From assembly GCF_001949145.1 (NCBI RefSeq), contig NW_019091371.1, positions 1,325,049 to 1,389,048 of the forward strand: 64,000 bases of DNA, written 5' to 3'. The DNA is from Acanthaster planci (lineage: Eukaryota > Echinodermata > Asteroidea > Valvatida > Acanthasteridae). The position numbers and the translations under genes were made by a program. Below the pieces are notes generated by a model. The model saw only the letters and a list, made by a program, of their open reading frames with translations. It made no database searches and had not been told where the DNA came from. Shown piece after piece: positions 49,007 through 60,356 of the stretch. Within the stretch, counting starts at the first letter, position 1; the number at the start of each line of letters is the position of its first letter.

Positions 49007-49795
49007 GTAAGTAGTCTAAGGAATCTCATACATACAGACATTTGTAGACTGTGACATGCATACAGATTTGGCAATTGGACATAATTTCTTCATTAGTTTA
49101 CCTGTTGAACAAGGCCAATCAGAAAGGATCGACCATTGGTAAATGTACTTTCCGTAATGTGTTTGAAGTTACTGGAGCAGCTGATACATGTACCTGTAGT
49201 AAGTGGGAATCTGAACAAACATATTGAGCTCGTCCTTAAAAACTTCCATGCTTTCATTAGTTCTTAAATCAATGCGCTCAGGGAGCTAAGAATTTATAGA
49301 ATATCATCCTGAAAGGTCAAAATCTTCCCAATTCTACATTGAAATTGCTATGTTTGTTATTCGACACAGTCAGCTGAAAGCTATCAACCAGTCAACTGCC
49401 TTGATCTCATTCTGTTCAAGATGGCATCAATTTTTAAAGTCGGCCCTTATAGACCAATCCAATAAGTCACACCCACTGTGTATATGGGCAGTTTCCAGTT
49501 GCTTCACTGCACAGCATGTGTACTGTGTATGTTCCAGACATGTAGCCATTATGTAAGTCACTGCCATGGTTTGACTGAGCGCTGTGGAGCAATGCTTCAA
49601 TGGATCTGTCAATTGGGTGTACACATGGCATCAACTTTGATTCTACACATATCAAACGTTCTTTGGGAAACAGCCTCTGTCAAACAGGTGATACTTAGAC
49701 CTACCAGGTATTGTACAATGTATAGATGTACAACATCCAAAATGATTGTATTCAGTTTCACCCTATAAATGGCTTGAAATATTTTGGTATGGCAG
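49007..49795. other. ARID1 intron D-E (789 bp)
   Basis: The shortest intron seen in the gene. No repeat family or secondary feature is recognised in it. Confidence 0.7.
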
Positions 49796-49900
49796 GAGGA
49801 TCACTCACTCCTCAACCAACTTCCATGCCACCACCTTCCAGCCAGTCAGAAACCAGTTCTCACAATCAAATGAGTCAGTCACCAGTAGGACAAGATAGAG
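49796..49900 (+). CDS. ARID1: ARID1 orthologue, exon E
   Basis: This 105-nt exon is phase 1 at both ends. The acceptor is GGTATGGCAG and the donor is G|GTGAGA. It encodes GSLTPQPTSMPPPSSQSETS, then SHNQMSQSPVGQDR. Vertebrate ARID1A has NQMPPRPPSGQSDS...MNQSSIAQDRG at this point, so MPP-P-SQS and the QDR ending are conserved. An open frame runs on both sides of the exon, but the splice signals and the match stop here. Confidence 0.9.
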
Positions 49901-50446
49901 GTGAGATGAGCTGTTCTTCAGACATTGACCATTGGAACTTATTCAAAAGGAAGTCATTTATTTATCATGTTCCCTGAATCTATCTTATTCAGGGTAATCT
50001 GTCAAATGGGATGGTGTCAGACTGTTTTGGGTTACCATGTCTCACATTCATTTTTGTTTATGTTACTTAATACATTCAGATATGATAAATTACAAATTTT
50101 AAATAAATTCATCATTATGAATGAAATGAATCAATAGTGAACTTATATTTCATTATTTTCATTTTTATTCCGAAATAAAAAATTTAATATCACTTTCAAT
50201 TCAATATGGCCAACTTTCGAATAGGGTCATTTGACGCGACTACTCACAGGTATATGTTTACAGAAACCGAACATCTTTCTTTTAACAACTAAACATGCCA
50301 TAATGCAATACATGTTCATCCTAGTTCAGTAAAAAGTGAGTTGCCAAATTTGATACTCCAAATGTCAGAATGGAGAAAAATAACAGAAAAAAGACCAACA
50401 TTAACATGGTTTCGGGGGGGTCACCGAAGAAACCCAGACTTTTTGA

Positions 50447-50800
50447 AAAGTATGTCAGAATCAGGTTCATTGGCACAGTAGTAATCTGGAAATCTCTATT
50501 GCATCAGGGGTGAAATTCCTCTGTATTTTTTGGATTTCTGTTTTTTTCAGAAATCCGATGTTCGTTTATGGATTTTTTTGGTTTAAACCTTTGTAGGAAT
50601 TATTTGTGGAGTAATGTTCATGCGCGAAAGTATGTCAGAATCAGGTTCATTAACAGTAATAAATGGGGAATTCTCTTTTACATCAGGGGTGAGATTTCTC
50701 AGATTTCTGTTTTTTTTCAAAAATCAGCTGTTGGTTTACAGATTTTTTTTGGTGTAAACTTTTGTAGGAATTGTTTACGAAATAATATTCATGCGCGACT
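50447..50800 (+). repeat. 180-bp tandem duplication at the head of family C
   Basis: Two adjacent units start AAAGTATGTCAGAATCAGGT (about 50447 and 50627). Both continue through CATCAGGGGTGA, ATTTCTGTTTTTTTC, TTTGTAGGAATT and TTCATGCGCGA. The second unit runs on into family C copy 2. Confidence 0.85.
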
Positions 50801-51350
50801 TTGTAAAGTCTAGTATAGGCAATCAAGAAGTACACAAACTGATGTTACTCCTTCGGCAATACTGTGGTATGCCCAATGGGTGTGTGGGCAGTGAAAGTAA
50901 TCGCAGAAATGGGTATATTGTGTATTCCCACGCATATATGGAAATGTGTGCAGCGGGTCCAGAACATAAGTGTGAAACAAACCAGCAACACATGTCATTT
51001 GTTGTGCACATGTTATTGCAGCATAACATGGATGCCATTTTGAGTTGCTTACATACATATGGTGGATTCCTCTTTCTACAGAAATATTGGTTGATTTGGG
51101 GGATTTTTCATAGGATACATGTGACTCTAGATAGTTTGGCTTAATGGCACATCAAATAATTGACCAAAATGGGGACCTTTCTGTTGATAAAGGTACCAGA
51201 AATGCATTGAGGTTTTCATGGTTGTTGGAGACAGAGATGGATTGTGAACATGGTGAAGTGACAAAAGCAGAAAGGTGATATTGGCCTGTTACAGAGATTT
51301 CCTGGTAAAGCTAATGGTTGGACACTGCGAATGCTTGTGGTGTGTTCAGT
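50690..51350 (+). repeat. Dispersed repeat family C, copy 2
   Basis: It is collinear with 9811-10520. The similarity breaks off after about ATTTCCTGGTAAAG. Frames over it are unrelated between the two copies, which argues against a coding function. Confidence 0.8.
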
Positions 51351-51483
51351 TGTTGAAGTATGATGTTGGAGGCTTAACCACAATGCGCCAGGGGGATTTA
51401 TGAATGTTGATACTGCGGGGATGAGATCTTTTTCATTTTTTTCTGTTTTCAATATTCTTTAAAAATCCATATTTTCATTTACT

Positions 51484-51973
51484 GGATACTTACACCCACA
51501 TGAAGGACTGTCTGGTTTCTACTCTAATCTGACAAACAACATCTATTGACGCTGGAGTATTTCAGCCAGGCAGGCCGCCTTGTTAAAAGATCCCAGATTG
51601 TGCAGTGTTACGTAATTTTCTTTTGTTCATGAAACTGGTACATTGTGCTGCTGACCTCTTTTCAATAGGGGCCGGATTAGCATGCAGCAGTTTTGTGTGG
51701 CTCACCATTGCAGTGGCGGAGCACATTTGTCCCTGGTGGTAATAAGCTTGCAGTGAATGCCCCAAACTTTGGTATACTGTTTCAAAAAATGCTGGAATTT
51801 CTCCACTATTGACAGTGAAAAAATGTTGGTAATTCCCAGCAACCTGGTCTTTTGTCACAAGTAAGGTCTTTTGTTACAAGGTCCACATGCCTTTGTCCGA
51901 TTTCGGAGACTGCGTCTATGCATGTAAAGAATACTTGCCCAAAACTGGGCTCCCCAGCAGCAAGTGGTTAAAG
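51484..51973 (-). mobile_element. TIR element family E, copy 2 (reversed, one end lost)
   Basis: It is the reverse complement of 41511-42000, with the intact end CAAGTGGTTAAA at 51961-51972. The other end (the part equal to 42000-42110) is missing, so the copy is truncated. Confidence 0.75.
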
Positions 51974-52643
51974 GACATATTGTGTTGTAAGAGTTCATAA
52001 AGTACGATGATTTCTTCTAAACATGGAACTTGTGTAATACAAAACTGCTGCAAACTGCTAGTTGATTTGACTACAGTGACCTAAAATATCAATCACAAAA
52101 TAAGGAGACCCTGACATTTCGATCCCAGCAGAATGTTTTTAAAAGGCAGAAAAAAAATCCAACTCCTTACTTGTGCATGGTATTCAGTTGTTTGGGATCC
52201 TGCCTAAAAATGGATGTCATTTCTAAAAAGTGACCACAGTTGAATTTCAGATAATATTAGAAGAAAAAAAATTGACTGAGCTGCCTTGGGAGAAAAATTC
52301 ATTAAGGTAGAGTCTATCACAGTGAAAGAATGTTTCTTCCCTAAAAATGATTACTTTTTTATCATATTAATGTCACTGTAACACCTCAATCTTAGGTCAG
52401 GTTTTTTTTGTATCAAAAGTTAGTTTTTGGCAGCATACCAAAACAGGGTTTTAAGTAAACAAAAATGCAGCTGACATTTTTCAAATGGATGCTGGTTTTG
52501 GCCTTCATACCTGGATGTACATGTAGCTGTTGTAATGTGTGTGAAATATATCATTTTTTAAAAGTGGTTTACAGATGAATTCTTGGGTAATTGGTAATTA
52601 GTTTAAAATTTATTTTTTTATCTTGTTCATTGGAAATGTCTAG

Positions 52644-52868
52644 TTTTTAGCCAACCAATGATGTCGGCAGCATCCCAGATTGGAACCAATCAAATGCCAC
52701 CACCCTATGGATCGCAGGGAACCCCTAAGAGCCACCATGGGCAGCAACAGTCAAGTCACCCTCCCAGTGCTCCCGGAGGGTCTCAGATGTTCCCTGGAGT
52801 GGGTGTTGGTTACGCAGGAGGGGTTCCTGTAGGATTCGGACCTAATGTTAGCCAATTAAATCAGCAAG
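52644..52868 (+). CDS. ARID1: ARID1 orthologue, exon F
   Basis: This 225-nt exon is phase 1 in and out. It encodes FSQPMMSAASQIGTNQMPPP, YGSQGTPKSHHGQQQ, SQMFPGVGVGYAGG and NVSQLNQQ. I chose the AG at 52642-52643 as acceptor because it keeps the frame with exon E (joined codon G+TT). The nearer TTTTTAG at 52650 would put TGA in frame after three codons. Two donors of identical phase occur six bases apart, G|GTACAG at 52869 and G|GTATAT at 52875. The second would add two residues. The Met/Pro/Gly/Gln composition matches the corresponding part of ARID1 (QMPQYSSPQPG..., MAGGINPMG). Confidence 0.85.
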
Positions 52869-55800
52869 GTACAGGTATATTGATAAGGCACTGACTTGAA
52901 CAATTTACCACCGTCAACAATTTCAACTCTGACTGTAACCGAGTTGTTATTCAAAAAAGTTGATGGTCTTAATGATGTATACAAGACTAGAACCATGTAC
53001 AGTTTTGTCAATTTTCAGCCACCAATATTTAATACTTGGCAAAAGAAATTTAGTATTTGAATATGGAGTTCAATCCACATTTCTCTCCGTTTCCACTGTT
53101 GAGGCACTTTAGGCAGTTGTAGGGACGTGATGTCATGGCATGTTGCCCTTTCAGCTAGCCAGCAGTGCACTGGGATTGGGTTGGGAGCCGCTGCTCTGTG
53201 CAGTTGTGTGTGTAGTACTTATACATTTTGTACATTACGCAAATGGCAGTTTGCTTTCCTTGATATTGCGTTTGCTTTATGCCCAATTGAAAAATCATGC
53301 CAGGATGCCTTGGAACATACTTGCCAACTGTTCCAATGAAATCAGAACTATATGAGTAAAACAATTGCGGTTACACCATGGATAAATCTCTTTCTAGAGT
53401 ATGTGTGGTTCTGAGAAAAACAGGGGAAAAAACTTGACGTTTTGAACAGTGTTTTCTCTCCGTCTTCACTCTCCCACTGTAAACCCCAACTGACACACTT
53501 GAGTAAGCACACACTCAGGTCATGCAGTACCAGGATCCAGCGCAGCATCCATTGTTCCCGCCTTCACTGTTACCGCCTCAGTGCTTCACAGAACTAATCC
53601 CTACATCTGTATCCCTCTCTACACCATATAAGCTCCACTCCCAGTTAGAATCCTGCAGTCTCCTGAAGACAGACAGAGTACACTGTTTGAAACATCAAAT
53701 CTTTTTTCCCCGGTTCTTAGCAGAACTACATTTACTCAAGAAAGAGATTAATCCATGGTGTAACTGTAATCGTTTTACTCACCTTTCGAGGGGTCTAAAA
53801 TCAGCTGAAACCCTGGAGTAGCCCCTGGACCCCTCCAGTAAGTGGCTCGTGCCAAGGTGCTTGCGTTCCATGTGCAATGGCCACTCTGTTTTCTGACTTT
53901 CCAATGTTGGCGGGTGTGACTTAGAATCATGCCATTGGTGACTGCAAAATTTTAGCAACCAAATAAATCCTTTTAGACTGACTGTTCAGATTGCATATAA
54001 AACTACAAGGCTTAGAGTAATGAACCATATCCTGAAGTATGAAGATCACTCAGCCAGCCACCATGAACATTTTTGCTAGAAAGGGGGCATAGATTTTTAT
54101 ATCAAACAAATTGTACTGTCCTGAACATTGGAGTTTGTGATTTATTCTCCATACTACACGGGGGAAGAGCTGGTCCAAATGATGGCGACCAAGGATGCCC
54201 CATCATAATTACACCACTGGCAGTAAGCCATGTGATGATACTTTGTGTCAAGTGGAAGACAGTACTTTAATGAGGACATTTTCTCAAGGGAAACAATTTG
54301 AATAGAAATTGCTTTTTATTTGATGTCTTATACTGCTTTCTGTTTGTGATACTCCTGTGGGGTTTGTCGTCCACTTTGTGTGCCAAAAGGAACTCCATAC
54401 ATGTAGTTCCAAGGGTATTTTTCAAGGGGATTCTCAATTATTCGTAATCCAGTAAATAGAAAAATATGCTGGCTGGAAATGTTTCTGATCAGCTTTCATA
54501 TTGTGAACTTTTCTTGTGTGCATGTACATGCATGTACTCATGCATGCAGACAAATTGTTCACAAAATGTACACAAAATGCGCAGGAAGGCTTACATCATG
54601 GTGGTGCATGCACTTGTACAGTCAGTGGATAATGTTGGTTGTAAAATTTACAAGGCCTACATTGATTAATGTTTAAAATTCACTTTATCTGAGTTTCATA
54701 TGCCCTTGCTCCACATCCATTTTCTCAAACTACCACAACCCACCTGTCCTACCATGACTACAAAAGTTTGTGGTGGAATTCTCTTGAAAATCGTACCTTT
54801 AGCGCATAGAACTACCATTCGGTCATTAGGAATGGATCCAGGGGCCTGGTTTCAGTATCTGGATCACTGTTCATCACATCTGTGTCAAATATTAATGTCC
54901 GTCAGCCTCTGGAAACTCAGCAACTGGGAACTTGAATCGGATCCACTATACATGAAGTTGTCTCCTTGTGGACACTAGATTTGCCATTTTTATACAAACT
55001 AGCATGGGATCTTGAATCTTTGGTCAGCAAATGTCATGGCAAAAGGAACACCAAGCATTCATCCACATGAAGGAATGTACATCCTGCCATGTTACACATG
55101 CAGACAAAGCTGAACAATTACACGCTATGACGTCATGCATAAATAATGCATAATGCGCTACATGCAAAAGGAGGGCATGATGTATAAAGTGTCGTCTCAA
55201 CAATAGTTCAATGACAGCTCTCGAAACTCAAACTCTGGCACATTTTTTCCAAATAAACAACAAGGTATTAAGTATATTTTTATTTGTTCTTGACATCGAA
55301 TCTTTACATTTTTTATGTATAAATTTTTCAACATCACAATAGTTGGGTTTCAAAGATCACAGAAAATTACCCCTTACAGGGCCTATGCAGTGATTTTTCT
55401 CAAGACACACTCTGTGGATCGTTATATTCTTTCTAACATGCGAAAAACTATTTAGTATTCTTTTGGAGTTGAGTAATGGTGCATATTTTAAAGCATTTCA
55501 GGTTGTCCAAGCTTCTCATGGCAATTGATGGTGCTTTTGCCGTAATGACATCCAGGGAAGACACTGTTCATTGTATTTTTGGGGGGAATTTATGAAATGA
55601 AAAATTCCTCGCAGTTTTGCTCATGAATATGGATATTTGTAGAATCAAGAAAACTAAAAAGGCATCTACTTTTAAAACAGCAAAGTAGATACTAAAAATG
55701 AAATTAACTGAAACACAAAATCGTATTTTGAAGGGTTCGAGTAAAATCATTGCATGGGTTCTTAACAAGTTAAATATTAAATGGAGTTTTATGAAAAGTG

Positions 55801-56174
55801 AAAGTTCCATTTCACTTGTCCTGGTGCTTCTCGTTGCTTAATAATTTCTCCATTTTGCACAGCTGCCAGTATCTCATTTCATCGCCCATCACATTCTTGA
55901 GATGTTGGGCTTCTTTGTACAAAGAATACATGGTGGCTGGAGACAAAGGAATGAGCAAATACTTGTTCTTGATTAAGTGTAGGACAAAACAGTAAACAGA
56001 CACTGGCTGTGTTATTTTTTGTGGCTGCAAAAAAAAACAATTTGAATGAAAGTGTTGGAAGATAATTGAACTCAAACTCGCGTATTTTTGGTTCTTACAC
56101 ATCACTGTGAGTTGGGTACAGCAGCAGTGTCAGATGTCGTCTGATAGACTCTCATGTACTGATTTATATCCCAG
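52869..56174. other. ARID1 intron F-G (3.3 kb)
   Basis: It contains a long inverted repeat (53353-53785) and otherwise no recognised element. Open frames at 53127-53364 and 54700-54978 have no family resemblance and no supporting splice context. Confidence 0.6.
53353..53785. repeat. Inverted repeat with 110-bp arms
   Basis: The arm at 53353-53465 (TTACACCATGGATAAATCTC) matches the complement of the arm at 53668-53785 (GAGATTAATCCATGGTGTAA) along about 110 bases with scattered mismatches. The loop is about 200 bases. It may be a foldback transposon. In the ARID1 pre-mRNA it would form an intramolecular duplex. Confidence 0.8.
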
Positions 56175-57161
56175 GGAACTATCAAAGACAGGCTGGCATG
56201 CAGGGACTTTGTGGACCACCTACAAGCTACCCTTCTCATTCTACTGGTAATGGTGGTAGCAACGTGTTTATGGATGGTCGTATGCGCAATACCAGCAGCA
56301 GTAGCAGTGTGTCAAGCATGGATGGATTTAGCAACTCACAATACCCAGGATACAACTCAGGAAATGTGCCCACAAATAGTGGACCTGGAATGAGTCCATC
56401 TCAGGGCTCAACTGGAATGAACTCCGGAATTAAAAGTCCAGGACTTGGAGCAACTAGTTATGGCTATAATCATCCTCATAGAACAACAGATCAGCATAGT
56501 GTTGGACCAGCAAGTAGTAATACAAGTGGAGGCAGTAGTGGAATGGGCAGTCCAGGGTTGGGTACAGGTGCTACGGGTATACCCGGAGCCTCGAGTGAAG
56601 CAAGTATTGCTGGTGGATCAACATCCCCGGGAATATCAAACTCAACACCTAGCAATCTTGCAACAGGAAATAAAGGAGCCCAGGCTGCTGCAGAAGCTGC
56701 TGTCATTGCTGCTGCAAACATGGCATCAGCTAAAACAGCATATCACCGAACACTTGGCAGTCAGAATCAGGGACGGCAGCAACCTCAACCTTTCCCACCA
56801 CCCTACCAACAACAGCAGCAGCAGCAGCCACAACAGCAGTTACAGCAGCATTGGCCACAAGTGCCGCATAATCAGGGATTTCCAAACTCAGCCTGTCCTA
56901 TGCCCAGTTCTTTACCAACTTCCATGCCAAACTCTTTGACTAGTCCCATGCCATCTAGTTCTGTGGTTAATTCCATGCCCAATTCCATACCCAGTTCGAT
57001 GTATGGATCAGCACCTGGGCCCCTGACAAACTCCTTACCCTGTGCCAATATTCCTGGTACATTACCACTGTTCTCCCATGCTAATTCCCAAAGGAACAAT
57101 TCCTTCATGCCAACTGACAGCACAGGACAAGTGACGGCTACTATGGCTAATAGTCTACCTG
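56175..57161 (+). CDS. ARID1: ARID1 orthologue, exon G (large low-complexity exon)
   Basis: This 987-nt exon is phase 1 in and out. The acceptor is TATATCCCAG and the donor is G|GTGAGT. It opens NYQRQAGMQGLCGPP and has Ser runs (NTSSSSSVSSMDGFS) and Gly/Ser/Pro stretches. The conserved alanine-rich segment AAAEAAVIAAANMASAK lies at about 56685-56735, equal to TAVAMHVAANS in vertebrate ARID1A. After it come TLGSQNQGRQQPQPFPPP, a Gln tract (56806-56850) and a region with repeated SMPNS/PMPSS units (about 56895-57010). It ends MANSLPG. The vertebrate region is split into several exons and is longer, so fusion of exons or loss of introns is possible. The frame has no stop over its whole length. 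Confidence 0.93.
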
Positions 57162-58423
57162 GTGAGTTAGTGTGATACTGATGTTTATTGTGCATCTGCT
57201 TAGGGTTTCAGGTGTAAATGACGTAGTAAAACGTACATGTGAGCATGGTTTCCAGCATTAAAGAGTAGCTGCAATCAATGTGTTAAATGCAAAAGTTCGA
57301 AATGAACTGTTCTGTCTCAGTTAACCTTATTTTCAACTTTTGAAAGGGTATTTACTGCCTTCTTGGTTTTTATGCTAATCAGCATTTACGTATTTATGAG
57401 CAACACTTGAGATGTCATCCGAGGAAGAAAGCCTCAATGTTACATTGTACACAAAAGATCTTGAATTTTTGTAGATTGTGCTAGACTAAGTTTTCTCTTT
57501 GCTGCTTCACTGTTCATGAACTTGGCCATAAGAAAACATCCATTCTTTTCTCAAATGTTTTCATGAAATGAATTCTGGGTTCAATGAAAGGCCTATCCAC
57601 TAAACTGTGTCTTCCATAAATGACATCACAGCAATAGCGCCCTCAGCTGTCCTGGAAAGCATGAATATTTGAAGTATATAGAAGTGCACTTTACAATGCA
57701 TTTAACCAAATGGGAATGTGAGAGTTTTCTTTCATTGATGAAGACTACAAAGTTGCAGAAAAATTGTCTGCAAAAATTCATTGCAGCTACACTTAGTGGT
57801 TTCTCCATGCTCTTAGTGCTGCAGAACAAATGTTGCTACTTTCAGAGGATACATCACATGAAGACAAGGTCATCATGTGTTTTCAAGGTGGTAAAACCCA
57901 AGCAAGAAATAAGTCAACCATTATTTTGTTGCATTATGATCAGAGAAGTTTTATCATAAGTGTAAATGCTAAACAAACCCCGGATGGCAATCTCTGTAAA
58001 GTACTTGGTAAACTTTGTCATTATTTTTTAAATGCTTAAATATTCAGTTAACATTAGTCAAATATAGCAGACGTAGTGAGCCAAGATCTTTGCAAGGTGG
58101 CATTTCAAAGGCAAAAATTTAACACACTGTGGACATTGAAAATATGTCCAAGACATTGAAAAATGTATCAAAATTTCTGGGATGGGATCAAATGCTAAGA
58201 TGCTTCTTACCTTTTGAGTAATAGTCGGCAATTTTGGAGAAAGTGCTGTTAAGTAATGTGTTACACAGAATTTCTTGGACTCACAATGTAATAGTTTTTC
58301 CATAGGCTTAGTTTCCACAGTTGAAAACCAATGAATTATTAAGAAGAATGCCTACTAAATATTGAACTGCTTTTCTGTTATCTAAGCTCTATATTGAGTA
58401 CCTGAGTTTATGAATTCATTTAG
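57162..58423. other. ARID1 intron G-H (1.26 kb)
   Basis: No repeat or exon is recognised. The frames present have no resemblance to known proteins. Confidence 0.6.
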
Positions 58424-58587
58424 GGTCTGTAGGAACATCGGTGACACCAAGTATAACAGCCCCAGTGTGCATGCCTTCAGTAACTGCAAGTGGATTAGGC
58501 AACATGCTAGACACACCTAAGAACAGTCCAGCCATGTCCAAGGAGGATGCCAGAGCAGATACACCGCAGTCACAAAAGACAGTCAAG
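58424..58587 (+). CDS. ARID1: ARID1 orthologue, exon H (pre-ARID linker)
   Basis: This 164-nt exon is phase 1 in and phase 0 out. The acceptor is AATTCATTTAG and the donor is AAG|GTATTG. It encodes SVGTSVTPSITAPVCMPSVT, SGLGNMLDTPKNSPAMSKED and ARADTPQSQKTVK. Vertebrate ARID1A carries GLGDVKLTPATKMNNKADG and TPKTESKSKK before the ARID domain. The GLGxxxxTPxxxM and D-TP-S-K pattern is conserved and places this exon directly upstream of the ARID. The next exon, expected to begin near ITKLYELG, is not found before 64000. Confidence 0.9.
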
Positions 58588-58772
58588 GTATTGGCGTTCT
58601 CATTTGATAAATTTGTTTTTCCATCAATAAGAGATGCCACTTCTGTTTTATCCGGATTTCTTGTTTTTTATTTATTTTTTTACAGATCCTCGAAAATCTC
58701 CTTTGTTCTCAAACCTCCATGTTGTTTCTTCTAGCTCAAAAGAAAAGGCCAAAAAAGAAAACACGGGAATGC

Positions 58773-59480
58773 ATTTATTTTCACCTCGAATGCATCGCGA
58801 GTTCAATGACAATTGTGCACTACTTAAGGCATGCATGTGTAGCTTTGTCCCTTTTAGTAGCCTTAAAAACAAGGCTGCCGAGCTTGCATGGAATACGGCA
58901 AGTGGTACCAGCACCTGCATGCCTTTATGATCGTCAAAACAACCAGTTGTGGCAGTGCCATGTGTACCAAGTATGCACATTGTAGTGAACTGTCTGAACA
59001 CGCACCTCATGCGAGTCAATTATGTGCTTGTTGCTCGGTGGGCGTACTGAGCACATTTATTACTCGGCCTATAATTCAAGACTATCATATCAGTAAGTGG
59101 TTCGCAATCACAGTGATACTATGAATAGGTATATTGTACATACATGTAACAAGCCAAGAACCAACTACATCGTGGTCGTGCATGTGTTTTCGCAGAACGA
59201 ACTGTTGATCAATGTCTACAATGCAAGTGTGCACGGTTTCAAGTAAGAAATCTCATGCAACATGCTGCAGATTTTGTCAAAGTATGGAAAAATTAAAAAA
59301 ATGTTATAGAAAGAATGGACAACTTAAAAGCCATCGAATCAAAGGTGAAAAGTACCAAAAGTGGAACTGGACATGGCTGCTAGAGAAGTAAACCCCAGTC
59401 GTGCGCTTCAATGCTTTTTGCCACTAAGTTGTTTCTTTCAGGCAGACTCTGTGAGCATCTCTGAGTAATACGTTACCATG
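58773..59480 (+). repeat. Dispersed repeat family B, copy 2
   Basis: It is collinear with 25909-26830, apart from about 170 bases lacking here near 59265. It ends around GCATCTCTGAG, also present in copy 1 near 26801. Confidence 0.8.
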
Positions 59481-60356
59481 ATATTACTCCCAAATATTTT
59501 GTGCAGGTATCAGCATTGAATTTTGACAGTTTGCCCTGGCAGTGTTTTTTTGGTGGCTTCAATTGTGGGTCATATAAAAGTACAAGAAAGGAGAACAGTG
59601 CATAATAACAAGGTTAAATTGTGTACCAGGTGCCTTAGTACCTTAGTACATGTACATCATGAACATTTGACTATGTAAGATCCAAAGGTCCAGATATAAA
59701 ATGCTTTGACATTATTCGTTGAATTGTTTCTGGGATATTTGCATTTCGTTTGGCACATGCGTACTGTAACTGCTTTTGTCTTTGATAGTGAAGTGGTTCT
59801 AGACCTGTGCTATAAAAAATAGAGAAGGCAAATTAGCGCTTGGATCATTATATCGTGACTTAAGCGTCAGTCTCCTTCTTACAGATGTTTCTGCACAGGA
59901 TGTATTAGACAGTTTCTTATAATGACAACCATAATAAAATTGTCTGCTGCTTCGCAGTCATACACTTTTAAAAATGAATATAGTAAGAAGCTTCTAATTT
60001 TTTCCCAATGCAGATTTTAAATATTTCAGAAAAATATTTTAAACGATTTCCCCCGATGCATTTTTTGAGTGAACTGAACTAATAACCATGCCATAAACAT
60101 ATAACTGTCGTTGGTTGTATATTGAAAATAAATCTGGTAATTGTTTCTGATATTTTGACCCTGATAGTTTTATAATAGTTTCTATTTCCTAAGTTTCTGT
60201 TACCTTGTTCTGCCCTTTGAAAGTGGCAAATTTCATGCTAATTTAATTGAAATGAAGTGTAGGCTATTGAGAAAGAAACCAAAACAATGACACTAAGAGT
60301 AGGAGAGGCAAGGAAATAGGAGCCATCTTAAAAATGGAATTGGAGATGTATACTAT

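Larger units (their letters stand above)
49901..52643. other. ARID1 intron E-F (2.7 kb)
   Basis: It contains a roughly 180-bp tandem duplication (50447-50800) running into repeat family C copy 2 (to 51350) and family E copy 2 (51484-51973). No exon is seen. Phase 1 on both sides is compatible with direct joining. Confidence 0.65.

Noticed and set aside
54700-54978. 92-residue frame in the F-G intron as an extra ARID1 exon
   Set aside because: Its composition is unlike ARID1, it has no acceptor/donor in the required phase 1, and exons F and G join in phase without it.
58684-58770. Lys-rich stretch after exon H as the next ARID1 exon
   Set aside because: The frame is not preceded by a phase-0 acceptor leading into ARID-like sequence. 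It lies at the start of repeat family B.
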